Source: Burkholderia sp. (GTDB lineage Bacteria > Pseudomonadota > Gammaproteobacteria > Burkholderiales > Burkholderiaceae). Taken from it: a stretch of DNA of 8,132 nt. Below are positions 1-7,684 of the stretch, in pieces (within the stretch, counting starts at the first letter, position 1; each line of letters opens with the position of its first letter). A program made the translations under genes and the position numbers. Location of the stretch: the NCBI GenBank assembly GCA_030151225.1, contig JASLEG010000348.1:1-8132 (forward strand), given 5' to 3'. Below the pieces are notes generated by a model. That model searched no databases. It was not told the DNA's origin and worked only from the letters and a program-made list of their open reading frames with translations.

Positions 1-228
1 CTCGACCCCGAGCTGGTGGGCGAGGTGCTGAAGGTCATGCAGAAGCTGGCCGAGGAAGGCCGCACGATGGTGGTGGTCACCCACGAGATGGGCTTCGCGC
101 GCAACGTGTCGAACCACGTGATGTTCCTGCATCAGGGGCGCACCGAGGAAGAGGGCCATCCGTCCGAGGTGCTGTCGAACCCGCGCAGCGAGCGGCTCAG
201 GCAGTTCCTGTCGGGCAGCCTCAAGTAA
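1..228 (+). CDS. aotP: ABC transporter ATP-binding protein, C-terminal part (arginine/ornithine or histidine uptake, HisP/AotP type)
   Basis: This is the last 75 codons of a polar amino acid ABC transporter ATPase, which would power uptake of a basic amino acid from the cytoplasmic face of the inner membrane. The reading frame is open from base 1 and ends at TAA 226-228. The fragment opens with LDPELV, the D-loop just after the Walker B strand. The switch (H-loop) histidine lies in VVVTHEMGFAR, about residue 28 of the fragment. It ends in RQFLSGSLK, very like the end of enteric HisP. Walker A, Q-loop and signature lie upstream, outside the window; family members are about 250-260 aa. The regulator begins 13 bases after the stop, so the two are probably cotranscribed, as in the P. 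aeruginosa aotJQMOP-argR operon. The family is certain. The AotP name rests on the neighbouring ArgR and AST genes, and a histidine or lysine-arginine-ornithine ATPase cannot be excluded. Confidence 0.9.
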   Translation, partial: LDPELVGEVLKVMQKLAEEGRTMVVVTHEMGFARNVSNHVMFLHQGRTEEEGHPSEVLSNPRSERLRQFLSGSLK

Positions 229-241
229 GGCGGCCGCGGCG

Positions 242-1321
242 GTGGCATCGGTCAGTGGTGCGAATCGTTCGGCGGGGGCGGCAGGCTCTGCGGGCGCCGT
301 CGGCGGCGCCGCGCGTGCCGCCCAGGTCGCGATCGTGGCGCTGCCGCCGGTGTCGATGTCGGGCGTGGGCCCGATCGTCGACGCGCTCGCGCTCGCCAAC
401 GAGATCGACGGCCGCGAGCTGTACCGCTGGCGCATCTGCTCGTGGGACGGGCGGCCCGTGCCGCTCGCGAACGGCGCGCAATGGCACGCCGACGCGGCCT
501 TCAACGATGGCATCGCCTGCGACTGGCTGATCGTGGTCAGCGAGCGCTTCCAGCAGTTCGCCGACTACCGCCTGTTCCTCGCCAGCCTCGCGCGCGTGGG
601 CCAGCGCACGCCGCTCGTCAGCGGCATCCATCACGGCGTGTGGTGGCTCGCGATGGCCGGGCAGCTGGCCGGCTACCGCGTGGCCGTGAACTGGGAAACC
701 TACCAGCAGTTCGCCGAGCAGTTCGAGCGCACCATCGTCACCCAGCAGATCTACGAGATCGACCGCGATCGCGCTACCTGCGCGGGCGGCCAGGCGAGCC
801 TCGACTTCATGCTCGCGATGATCGGCCGCGATCACGGCCCCGTGCTGCCCGAACGGATCGCCGACGCGCTCGGCTGCGGCACGCCGCGCACCGGCGAGGC
901 GCGCCAGCGGATTCCGTTCGTGACCGCACCCGGCGAGCGCCATCCGCGCCTGAACGATGCGCTGCAGCTGATGGAGGCCAACGTCGAGGATCCGCTCACG
1001 ACCGACGAGATCGCCGCGCTGGCGGGCATCTCGCGGCGTCAGCTCGAGCGGCTGTTCCGCCAGTATCTGGGCGCGATGCCGTCGAAGTACTACCTGAACC
1101 TGCGCCTGCTGAAGGCGCGCACGCAGCTGCAGCGCACCAGCAAGTCGGTGGTGCAGGTCAGCCTCGCGTGCGGCTTCTCGTCGGCCGCGCACTTCTCGAA
1201 CGCGTATCGCGAGCGCTTCGGCGTGACGCCGCGCGAGGATCGCCGCGCCTGGCTCGAGAAGCAGCACGGCGGCGCCAGCGAACCTCGCGGCGGCGCGCTC
1301 GTCGAACGCGATGCGTACTGA
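242..1321 (+). CDS. argR: ArgR-type transcriptional regulator (DJ-1/GATase-like domain plus AraC-type HTH)
   Basis: This 359-aa cytoplasmic DNA-binding protein probably senses arginine and activates the adjacent ast operon, as P. aeruginosa ArgR does; it is unrelated to the enteric ArgR repressor. Residues about 28-215 form a DJ-1/PfpI-like domain of the GlxA type. Residues about 235-338 are an AraC-type domain with two helix-turn-helix units, about 252-277 (LTTDEIAALAGISRRQLERL) and 301-328 (VSLACGFSSAAHFSNAYRERFG region). The usual GATase cysteine position is occupied by His130 in SGIHHGVW, so this domain should bind ligand rather than catalyse. The start is GTG 242, preceded by TAAGG at 226-230. 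The next in-frame ATG (356) would remove the first beta strand (VAIVALPPV). Residues 1-27 are Ala/Gly/Ser-rich, and the protein is somewhat longer than the roughly 330-aa Pseudomonas protein. The gene follows the transporter ATPase by 13 bases and is followed by a GC hairpin. The start is less certain than the function. Confidence 0.9.
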   Translation: MASVSGANRSAGAAGSAGAVGGAARAAQVAIVALPPVSMSGVGPIVDALALANEIDGRELYRWRICSWDGRPVPLANGAQWHADAAFNDGIACDWLIVVSERFQQFADYRLFLASLARVGQRTPLVSGIHHGVWWLAMAGQLAGYRVAVNWETYQQFAEQFERTIVTQQIYEIDRDRATCAGGQASLDFMLAMIGRDHGPVLPERIADALGCGTPRTGEARQRIPFVTAPGERHPRLNDALQLMEANVEDPLTTDEIAALAGISRRQLERLFRQYLGAMPSKYYLNLRLLKARTQLQRTSKSVVQVSLACGFSSAAHFSNAYRERFGVTPREDRRAWLEKQHGGASEPRGGALVERDAY

Positions 1322-1348
1322 GCGCGCCGGATCGTGACGCCGGCGCGC
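1322..1348 (+). terminator. GC-rich hairpin after argR, possible terminator
   Basis: A perfect 9-bp inverted repeat, GCGCGCCGG at 1322-1330 and CCGGCGCGC at 1340-1348, surrounds a 9-base loop and starts at the first base after the argR stop codon. Only three T residues follow (ATTTCG, 1349-1354), so it is a poor classical intrinsic terminator. It sits where the transporter-regulator transcript should end or be attenuated before the ast promoter. It may instead protect the 3' end or reduce read-through. Confidence 0.55.
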
Positions 1349-1396
1349 ATTTCGCGATGTGCAACCCGGCCCGCCGCCGATCAAGCCGATGGAACC

Positions 1397-1432
1397 CGTC
1401 GCAATTGCGCAAGACGATTTGCGCACCGTTGC
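1397..1432 (+). promoter_or_regulatory. Candidate ArgR operator upstream of astC
   Basis: This short stretch is dense in repeats. TTGCGCA occurs twice as a direct repeat (1405-1411 and 1419-1425), with a further TTGC at 1429-1432. TGCGCAA (1406-1412) and TTGCGCA (1419-1425) form a perfect 7-bp inverted repeat around a 6-base spacer. CGCAATTGCG (1400-1409) is a perfect palindrome. CGCA also recurs 22 bases apart (1400 and 1422), a spacing suited to two AraC-type half-sites. The run CGTCGC, 8 bases, AA (1397-1412) resembles the TGTCGC-N8-AA half-site that I recall for P. aeruginosa ArgR. It lies directly upstream of a -10-like hexamer, as expected for an activator of a weak promoter. Binding by the neighbouring ArgR is inferred. 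Confidence 0.55.
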
Positions 1433-1433
1433 C

Positions 1434-1439
1434 TACACT
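1434..1439 (+). promoter_or_regulatory. Candidate -10 element of the ast promoter
   Basis: TACACT matches the TATAAT consensus at four of six positions. It would start transcription near 1446-1447, giving a leader of about 25 bases before the astC ATG at 1472. No TTGACA-like hexamer lies 16-18 bases upstream (the 17-base position reads AAGACG); the repeats listed as the candidate operator occupy that place. This fits activator-dependent sigma-70 transcription but rests on a short match. Confidence 0.4.
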
Positions 1440-1460
1440 GAATGCCGAGATTTCCGAACC

Positions 1461-1465
1461 GAGGA
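1461..1465 (+). promoter_or_regulatory. Ribosome binding site that fixes the astC start
   Basis: GAGGA lies 6 bases before ATG 1472. The in-frame upstream ATG at 1442 has no such site and probably lies before the transcription start, so 1472 is preferred. Confidence 0.8.
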
Positions 1466-1471
1466 CCCGCC

Positions 1472-2701
<1,230 letters not shown>

Positions 2702-2736
2702 CGGCCCGCCCGCATCCAACGCCCACAGGAACGACG

Positions 2737-3822
2737 ATGCTATTCGTACGCCCCGGCAGGCTTGCCGATCTCGACGCGCTCGCGCAGATGGCCCGCACCG
2801 CGCGGCCCGTGCTGCACTCGCTGCCGCACGACCGCCGCGCGCTCGAGGCGCGCGTGGCACTGTCGGAGGATTCGTTTCGCGCCGACGCCGATTTTCCGGG
2901 CGAGGAGTTCTACCTGTTCGTGCTGGAGGACAGCGAGACGGGCCGACTGCTCGGCACCGCCAGCATCGTGGCCGCGGCCGGCTATTCCGAGCCGTTCTAC
3001 GCATTCCGCAACGACGCGCTGATCCACGCCTCGCGCGAGCTGCACGTGAACCGCAAGATCCACGCGCTGACCATGTCGCACGAGCTGACCGGCAAGAGCC
3101 GGCTCGCCGGCTTCTACGTGGACCCGTCGCTGCGCGGCGACGCGGCCGCGCATCTGGTGTCGCGCGCCCGCATGATGTACGTGGCCGCCAACCGGCGCCG
3201 CTTCACGCCCGAGGTGTTCTCGCTGCTGCTCGGCGTGACCGACGAGCACGGTGCCTCGCCGTTCTGGGAAGCGGTGGGGCGCAAGTTCTTCCGGCGCGAC
3301 TTCGCCGACATCGAGGTGGAATCGGGCGGGCGCAGCCGCACCTTCATCGCCGAGGTGATGCCGGTGTATCCGATCTACGTGCCGCTGCTGCCCGAGGCCG
3401 CGCAGCGCGTGCTCGGCGAGCCGAACGAGAACGGCCTGCTCGCCTACGACATCCATCTCGAGGAAGGCTTCGAGCCGGACCGCTACGTCGACATCTTCGA
3501 CGCCGGCCCGGTGCTGACCGCGCAGATCGACCGCACCGCCTGCGTCACGCACAACGCCGCGCGCACCGTGCGCGACGCGGCGCCCGGCGTGGCCGGTGTG
3601 ACCCACCTGGTGGCGACCGGCGAGGGCGACGCGTTCCGCTGCGTGCTGGCGGACCTGCCGGATGCGACCGGGACGAGCGGGCCGGATGCGGCCGCGCCGG
3701 CCGACGCGCCGCTCGACGCCGCCGCGCGCGCCGCGCTCGGCGTGGTGGATGGCGACACCGTGCGCTGCGTGCCGCTGCATCGCCGCGACGAGGCCAACAT
3801 GCTTTCGGGAGACGCACGATGA
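2737..3822 (+). CDS. astA: Arginine N-succinyltransferase, alpha subunit (AruF-like)
   Basis: This 361-aa protein belongs to the AstA family, which transfers the succinyl group of succinyl-CoA to the alpha-amino group of arginine in the first step of the pathway. It is the more divergent of two tandem copies and corresponds by position to AruF, the alpha subunit of the heteromeric Pseudomonas enzyme. Family blocks include FYLFVLEDSETG (58-69), EPFYAFRN (85-92), LIHASREL (95-102), MSHELTG (113-119), SPFWEAVGRKFF (174-185), FIAEVMPVYPIYVPLLP (203-219) and YVDIFDAGPVL (250-260). An ungapped alignment of residues 221-244 with E. coli AstA puts Asn230 where the annotated proton donor His229 should be, and Phe126 where the annotated succinyl-CoA contact Leu125 should be. 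An Asp/Ala/Pro-rich stretch at about 308-328 lengthens it beside the 344-aa E. coli protein. AGGA at 2727-2730 lies 6 bases before ATG 2737. Its stop overlaps the next start as ATGA. Confidence 0.94.
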   Translation: MLFVRPGRLADLDALAQMARTARPVLHSLPHDRRALEARVALSEDSFRADADFPGEEFYLFVLEDSETGRLLGTASIVAAAGYSEPFYAFRNDALIHASRELHVNRKIHALTMSHELTGKSRLAGFYVDPSLRGDAAAHLVSRARMMYVAANRRRFTPEVFSLLLGVTDEHGASPFWEAVGRKFFRRDFADIEVESGGRSRTFIAEVMPVYPIYVPLLPEAAQRVLGEPNENGLLAYDIHLEEGFEPDRYVDIFDAGPVLTAQIDRTACVTHNAARTVRDAAPGVAGVTHLVATGEGDAFRCVLADLPDATGTSGPDAAAPADAPLDAAARAALGVVDGDTVRCVPLHRRDEANMLSGDAR

Positions 3823-4850
3823 TCGTGGTTCGAGTCGTACAGACGGGCGACGTCGATGCGCTGGTCGCGCTCGCGCAGGAAACCGGCCCGGGCCTGACCA
3901 CCTTCAAGCCCGATCGCGACGCGCTGGCCGCGCGCATCGAGCGCGCGCGCCGCACCGTGGACGGCACGGCCACGGCGGCCGAGGCCGGCTACTTCTTCGT
4001 GATGGAAGACGCCGCCACCGGCGACATCGCCGGCGTGTGCGGGATCGAGACCGAGGTGGGCCTCACCCAGCCGTTCTACAACTATCGCGTCTCGACGGTC
4101 GTGCACGCGAGCCAGGATCTCGACGTGTGGACGCGCATGTCGCTGCTCAACATCTCGCACGACCTGACCGGCTACGCGGAACTCTGCTCGCTGTTCCTGA
4201 GCCCGCGCTATCGCACGGCCGGCGTGGGCGGGCTGCTGTCGCGCTCGCGCTTCATGTTCATCGCGCAGTTCCGCGAGCGCTTTCCCGAGCGGATCTGCGC
4301 CGAGCTGCGCGGCCACTTCGACGAGGCCGGCACCTCGCCGTTCTGGCGTGCCGTCGGTTCGCACTTCTATCAGATCGATTTCAACGCCGCCGACTACCTG
4401 AGCTCGCACGGCCGCAAGTCCTTCCTGGCCGAGCTGATGCCGCGCTTTCCCGTGTACGTGGACCTGCTGCCGCAGGACGCGCAGGACTGCGTGGGGCTCA
4501 CGCACCGCGACACGCTGCCCGCGCGCAAGATGCTCGAGGCCGAGGGCCTGCGCTACCAGAACCACGTCGACATCTTCGACGCGGGCCCGGTGCTCGAATG
4601 CCACGTGGCCGACCTGCGCACCGTGCGCGACAGCGTGCTCGCCGCGGTGGAGATCGGCATGCCCGAGGCCGCCGAGGGCGGGGCGCGCGCGCTCGTCTCG
4701 AACACCTCGCTCGCCGATTTTCGCGTCGGCACGGCGCCGGGCGCGGTGGCCGACGGCCGCTTCGTGCTCGCGGCCGACGACGCGGCGGCGCTCGGCGTCG
4801 CCGCCGGCGAGCCGGTGCGTGTCTACGCGCTGAAGTCACAACCGAGATAA
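3819..4850 (+). CDS. aruG: Arginine N-succinyltransferase, beta subunit (AruG-like)
   Basis: This is the second AstA-family protein, 343 aa. By recalled sequence it is much closer to single-subunit E. coli AstA (344 aa), with identical residue numbering at key sites: Leu125 in ELCSLFLSP and His229 in VGLTHRDT. These correspond to the annotated succinyl-CoA contact and the proton-donor histidine. Other blocks are GYFFVMEDAATG (57-68), QPFYNYRV (84-91), VVHASQDLDV (94-103), ISHDLTGYAELCSLFL (112-127), RSRFMFIAQFRERF (142-155), SPFWRAVGSHFY (173-184), LAELMPRFPVYVDLLP (203-218) and HVDIFDAGPVLEC (249-261). It should carry the active site of a heteromer with the upstream alpha subunit, as AruF-AruG do in Pseudomonas. 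The ATG at 3819 overlaps the TGA of the upstream gene (ATGA), with GGGAGA at 3807-3812 as ribosome binding site, so the subunits are probably translationally coupled. astD begins 4 bases after the stop. Many annotations would call this a second astA. Confidence 0.95.
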   Translation: MIVVRVVQTGDVDALVALAQETGPGLTTFKPDRDALAARIERARRTVDGTATAAEAGYFFVMEDAATGDIAGVCGIETEVGLTQPFYNYRVSTVVHASQDLDVWTRMSLLNISHDLTGYAELCSLFLSPRYRTAGVGGLLSRSRFMFIAQFRERFPERICAELRGHFDEAGTSPFWRAVGSHFYQIDFNAADYLSSHGRKSFLAELMPRFPVYVDLLPQDAQDCVGLTHRDTLPARKMLEAEGLRYQNHVDIFDAGPVLECHVADLRTVRDSVLAAVEIGMPEAAEGGARALVSNTSLADFRVGTAPGAVADGRFVLAADDAAALGVAAGEPVRVYALKSQPR

Positions 4851-4854
4851 CACC

Positions 4855-6318
4855 ATGTCCGAACTTTTCATCGACGGCGACTGGCTCGCCGGCAGCGGCC
4901 CCGAATTCGCCTCGCGCAACCCCGGCACCGACGCGGTGGTGTGGCAGGGCGCGAGCGCCTCGGCCGCCGACGTCGAGCGCGCCGTGGCGAGCGCGCGTCG
5001 TGCCTTCGCGGGCTGGTCCGGGCTCGACTTCGCGGCGCGCGTCGCGATCGTCGAGCGCTTCGCCGCGATCCTCGGCGAGCGCCGCGAAGCGCTCGCCCAC
5101 GCGATCGGCCGCGAAACCGGCAAGCCGCTGTGGGAGGCGCGCACCGAGGTGACCACCATGGTCAACAAGGTGGCGATCTCGATCGCCGCGTACCACGAGC
5201 GCACCGGCGAGAAGCGCACCACGATCGCCGACGGCACCGCCGTGCTGCGCCATCGCCCGCACGGCGTGGTGGCCGTGTTCGGCCCGTACAACTTCCCCGG
5301 CCACCTGCCGAACGGCCATATCGTGCCGGCGCTGATCGCCGGCAACACGGTGATCTTCAAGCCGTCCGAGCTCGCGCCCGGCGTGGCGCGCGCCACCGTC
5401 GAGGCGTGGCGCGACGCGGGGCTGCCGGCCGGCGTGCTGAACCTCGTGCAGGGCGAGAAGGACACCGGCGTCGCGCTCGCCAACCATCGCCAGATCGACG
5501 GCCTGTTCTTCACCGGCAGCTCCGACACCGGCACGCTGCTGCACCGCCAGTTCGGCGGGCGGCCCGAGATCGTGCTCGCGCTCGAGATGGGCGGCAACAA
5601 TCCGCTCGTGATCGGCGAGGTGGAGGATCTGGACGCGGCCGTGCATCACACGATCCAGTCGGCCTTCCTGTCGGCCGGCCAGCGCTGCACCTGCGCGCGC
5701 CGCATCTTCGTGCCCGAGGGCGCGCGCGGCGAGCGCTTCCTCGCGCGCTTCGCGGAGGTCACGCGCGCGATCGCGGCCGATCGCTTCGATGCCGACCCGC
5801 AGCCCTTCATGGGCGCCGTGATCTCGGCGCGCGCGGCCGCGCGGCTGGTGGACGCGCAGGCCTCGCTGGTGGCGGCCGGCGCCGTGCCGATCGTGCCGAT
5901 GGCGCAGCGCGACCCGACGCTCGGCTTCGTCAACGCGGCGATCCTCGACGTCACGGCGGCGCGCGACGTTCCGGATACCGAACATTTCGGCCCGCTCGCG
6001 CAGGTGATCCGCTATCGCGGCCTGGATCAGGCGATCGCGATGGCCAACGACACCGCCTACGGCCTGTCGGCCGGGCTGCTGGCCGACGATCCGGCGGCCT
6101 GGGGGCGGTTCCAGCGCGGCATCCGTGCCGGCATCGTGAACTGGAACCGGCCCACCAACGGCGCCTCGTCGGGCGCGCCGTTCGGCGGCACGGGCCGCTC
6201 CGGCAACCATCGCCCGAGCGCCTATTACGCGGCGGATTACTGCGCGTATCCGATGGCCTCGGTCGAGAGCGAACGACTGCAGATGCCGGCGAGCGTGTCG
6301 CCGGGCCTCCATTTCTGA
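4855..6318 (+). CDS. astD: N-succinylglutamate 5-semialdehyde dehydrogenase AstD/AruD
   Basis: This 487-aa cytoplasmic aldehyde dehydrogenase oxidises N2-succinylglutamate 5-semialdehyde to N2-succinylglutamate with NAD+, the fourth pathway step. It aligns along its whole length with E. coli AstD (492 aa). The catalytic cysteine is Cys278 in SAGQRCTCARR, the general base is Glu244 in LALEMGGNNPL, and the oxyanion-hole asparagine is Asn146 in VFGPYNFPGHLPNGH. The nucleotide-binding turn is GSSDTG (221-226), and FKPSE (168-172) supplies the usual NAD contacts. The PNFPG-type motif continued by GHLPNGHIVPAL and the C-terminal SGNHRPSAYYAADYCAYPMA block are characteristic of AstD within the superfamily. 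It starts 4 bases after the beta-subunit stop with only a weak site (GAGAT, 4844-4848), so translation is probably coupled to that gene. No key residue is missing. Confidence 0.97.
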   Translation: MSELFIDGDWLAGSGPEFASRNPGTDAVVWQGASASAADVERAVASARRAFAGWSGLDFAARVAIVERFAAILGERREALAHAIGRETGKPLWEARTEVTTMVNKVAISIAAYHERTGEKRTTIADGTAVLRHRPHGVVAVFGPYNFPGHLPNGHIVPALIAGNTVIFKPSELAPGVARATVEAWRDAGLPAGVLNLVQGEKDTGVALANHRQIDGLFFTGSSDTGTLLHRQFGGRPEIVLALEMGGNNPLVIGEVEDLDAAVHHTIQSAFLSAGQRCTCARRIFVPEGARGERFLARFAEVTRAIAADRFDADPQPFMGAVISARAAARLVDAQASLVAAGAVPIVPMAQRDPTLGFVNAAILDVTAARDVPDTEHFGPLAQVIRYRGLDQAIAMANDTAYGLSAGLLADDPAAWGRFQRGIRAGIVNWNRPTNGASSGAPFGGTGRSGNHRPSAYYAADYCAYPMASVESERLQMPASVSPGLHF

Positions 6319-6331
6319 GCAGGAAGCGACG

Positions 6332-7684
6332 ATGACTCCAGTGCGCAACGCCATCGAGGCGAATTTCGACGGGCTCGTGGGCCCGACCCACAACTACGCG
6401 GGCCTGTCGTTCGGCAACGTGGCCTCGCTGAACAACGAGAAGTCGGCGGCCAACCCGAAGGCGGCCGCTAAGCAGGGGCTGCGCAAGATGAAGCAGCTCG
6501 CCGAGCTCGGCTTCGCGCAGGGCGTGCTGCCGCCCCAGGAGCGGCCGTCGCTGCGCCTGCTGCGCGAGCTCGGCTTCTCGGGCAAGGACGCCGAGGTGAT
6601 CGTGAAGGCCGCCAAGGAAGCGCCCGAGCTGCTGGCCGCGGCGAGCTCCGCCTCGGCGATGTGGACGGCCAACGCGGCCACCGTCAGCCCGTCGGCCGAC
6701 ACCGCCGACGGCCGGGTGCACTTCACGCCGGCCAACCTGTGCAGCAAGCTGCACCGCGCGATCGAGCACGCCGACACGCAGCGCACGCTCGCGGCGATCT
6801 TCGCCGACGAGGCGCGCTTCGCCGTGCACGACGCGCTACCCGGCACGCCGGCGCTCGGCGACGAGGGCGCGGCCAACCACACCCGCTTCTGCGCCGCCTA
6901 CGGCGCGCCCGGCGTGGAATTCTTCGTGTACGGCCGCAGCGAATACCGGCGCGGCCCGGAGCCGAAGCGCTTCCCGGCGCGCCAGACCTTCGAGGCGAGC
7001 CGCGCGGTGGCGCAGCGCCACGGGCTGGCCGAGGCGGCCACCGTCTATGCGCTGCAGAACCCCGAGGTGATCGACGCCGGCGTGTTCCACAACGACGTGA
7101 TCGCGGTGGGCAATCGCGACACGCTGTTCTGCCACGAGAAGGCGTTCGCCGAGCCGCAGGCCGTGTACGACGCGCTCACCGCGCGGCTCGACGCCCGCGG
7201 CGCGCGCCTGAACGTGATCGAGGTGCCGGACGCGGCGGTGGGCGTGGCCGACGCGGTGGGCTCCTACCTGTTCAACAGCCAGCTGCTGTCGCGCGCCGAC
7301 GGCTCGCAGGTGCTGGTGGTGCCGCAGGAGTGCCGCGAGAACGCGCGTGTCGGGCGCTATCTGGACGCGCTCGCGGCCGGCAGCGGCCCGATCGACGAGG
7401 TGCTCGTGTTCGACCTGCGCGAGAGCATGAAGAACGGCGGCGGCCCGGCCTGCCTGCGGCTGCGCGTGGTGCTCACCGACGAGGAGCGCGCCGCGGTGCG
7501 CCCGAACGTGTGGATCGACGATGCGCTGTTCGGCTCGCTCGACGCCTGGATCGAGACGCACTATCGCGACCGGCTCGCGCCGTCCGATCTGACCGATCCG
7601 GCGCTGCTCGACGAATCGCGCACGGCGCTCGACGAACTGACCCAGATCCTCAAGCTCGGCTCGCTCTATGACTTCCAGCGCTGA
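6332..7684 (+). CDS. astB: N-succinylarginine dihydrolase AstB/AruB
   Basis: This 450-aa cytoplasmic enzyme of the guanidine-modifying (pentein fold) superfamily hydrolyses N2-succinylarginine to N2-succinylornithine, two NH3 and CO2, the second step of the pathway. It matches E. coli AstB (447 aa) throughout, beginning NFDGLVGPTHNYAGLSFGN (11-29). The catalytic triad is present: Glu178 in LGDEGAANH, His253 in GVFHNDVIAV and Cys374 in NGGGPACLRLR, which correspond to Glu174, His248 and Cys365 of E. coli. Other conserved blocks are SSASAMWTANAATVSPSADT (105-124), FFVYGRS (197-203), YLFNSQLLSR (312-321) and VPQECREN (330-337). AGGAAG at 6321-6326 lies 5 bases before ATG 6332, so it has its own strong initiation site, 13 bases after the astD stop. 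Its 3' end overlaps the start of astE by 17 bases. Confidence 0.97.
   Translation: MTPVRNAIEANFDGLVGPTHNYAGLSFGNVASLNNEKSAANPKAAAKQGLRKMKQLAELGFAQGVLPPQERPSLRLLRELGFSGKDAEVIVKAAKEAPELLAAASSASAMWTANAATVSPSADTADGRVHFTPANLCSKLHRAIEHADTQRTLAAIFADEARFAVHDALPGTPALGDEGAANHTRFCAAYGAPGVEFFVYGRSEYRRGPEPKRFPARQTFEASRAVAQRHGLAEAATVYALQNPEVIDAGVFHNDVIAVGNRDTLFCHEKAFAEPQAVYDALTARLDARGARLNVIEVPDAAVGVADAVGSYLFNSQLLSRADGSQVLVVPQECRENARVGRYLDALAAGSGPIDEVLVFDLRESMKNGGGPACLRLRVVLTDEERAAVRPNVWIDDALFGSLDAWIETHYRDRLAPSDLTDPALLDESRTALDELTQILKLGSLYDFQR

Noticed and set aside
1415..1434. Sigma-54 promoter, suggested by TTGC at 1429-1432 and because enteric ast operons use sigma-54
   Set aside because: The required GG 10 bases upstream of the GC is absent; positions 1419-1420 are TT. 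A sigma-70 promoter with activator fits better.
1442..1471. Earlier in-frame ATG for astC
   Set aside because: It has no ribosome binding site, adds ten residues absent from homologues, and lies about at or before the likely transcription start.
4498..6393. Long minus-strand open frame (631 codons) opposite astD
   Set aside because: Composition is rich in Arg, His, Ala and Gly with no recognisable domain, and it lies wholly opposite well-supported genes. Similar long minus-strand frames oppose nearly every gene here.
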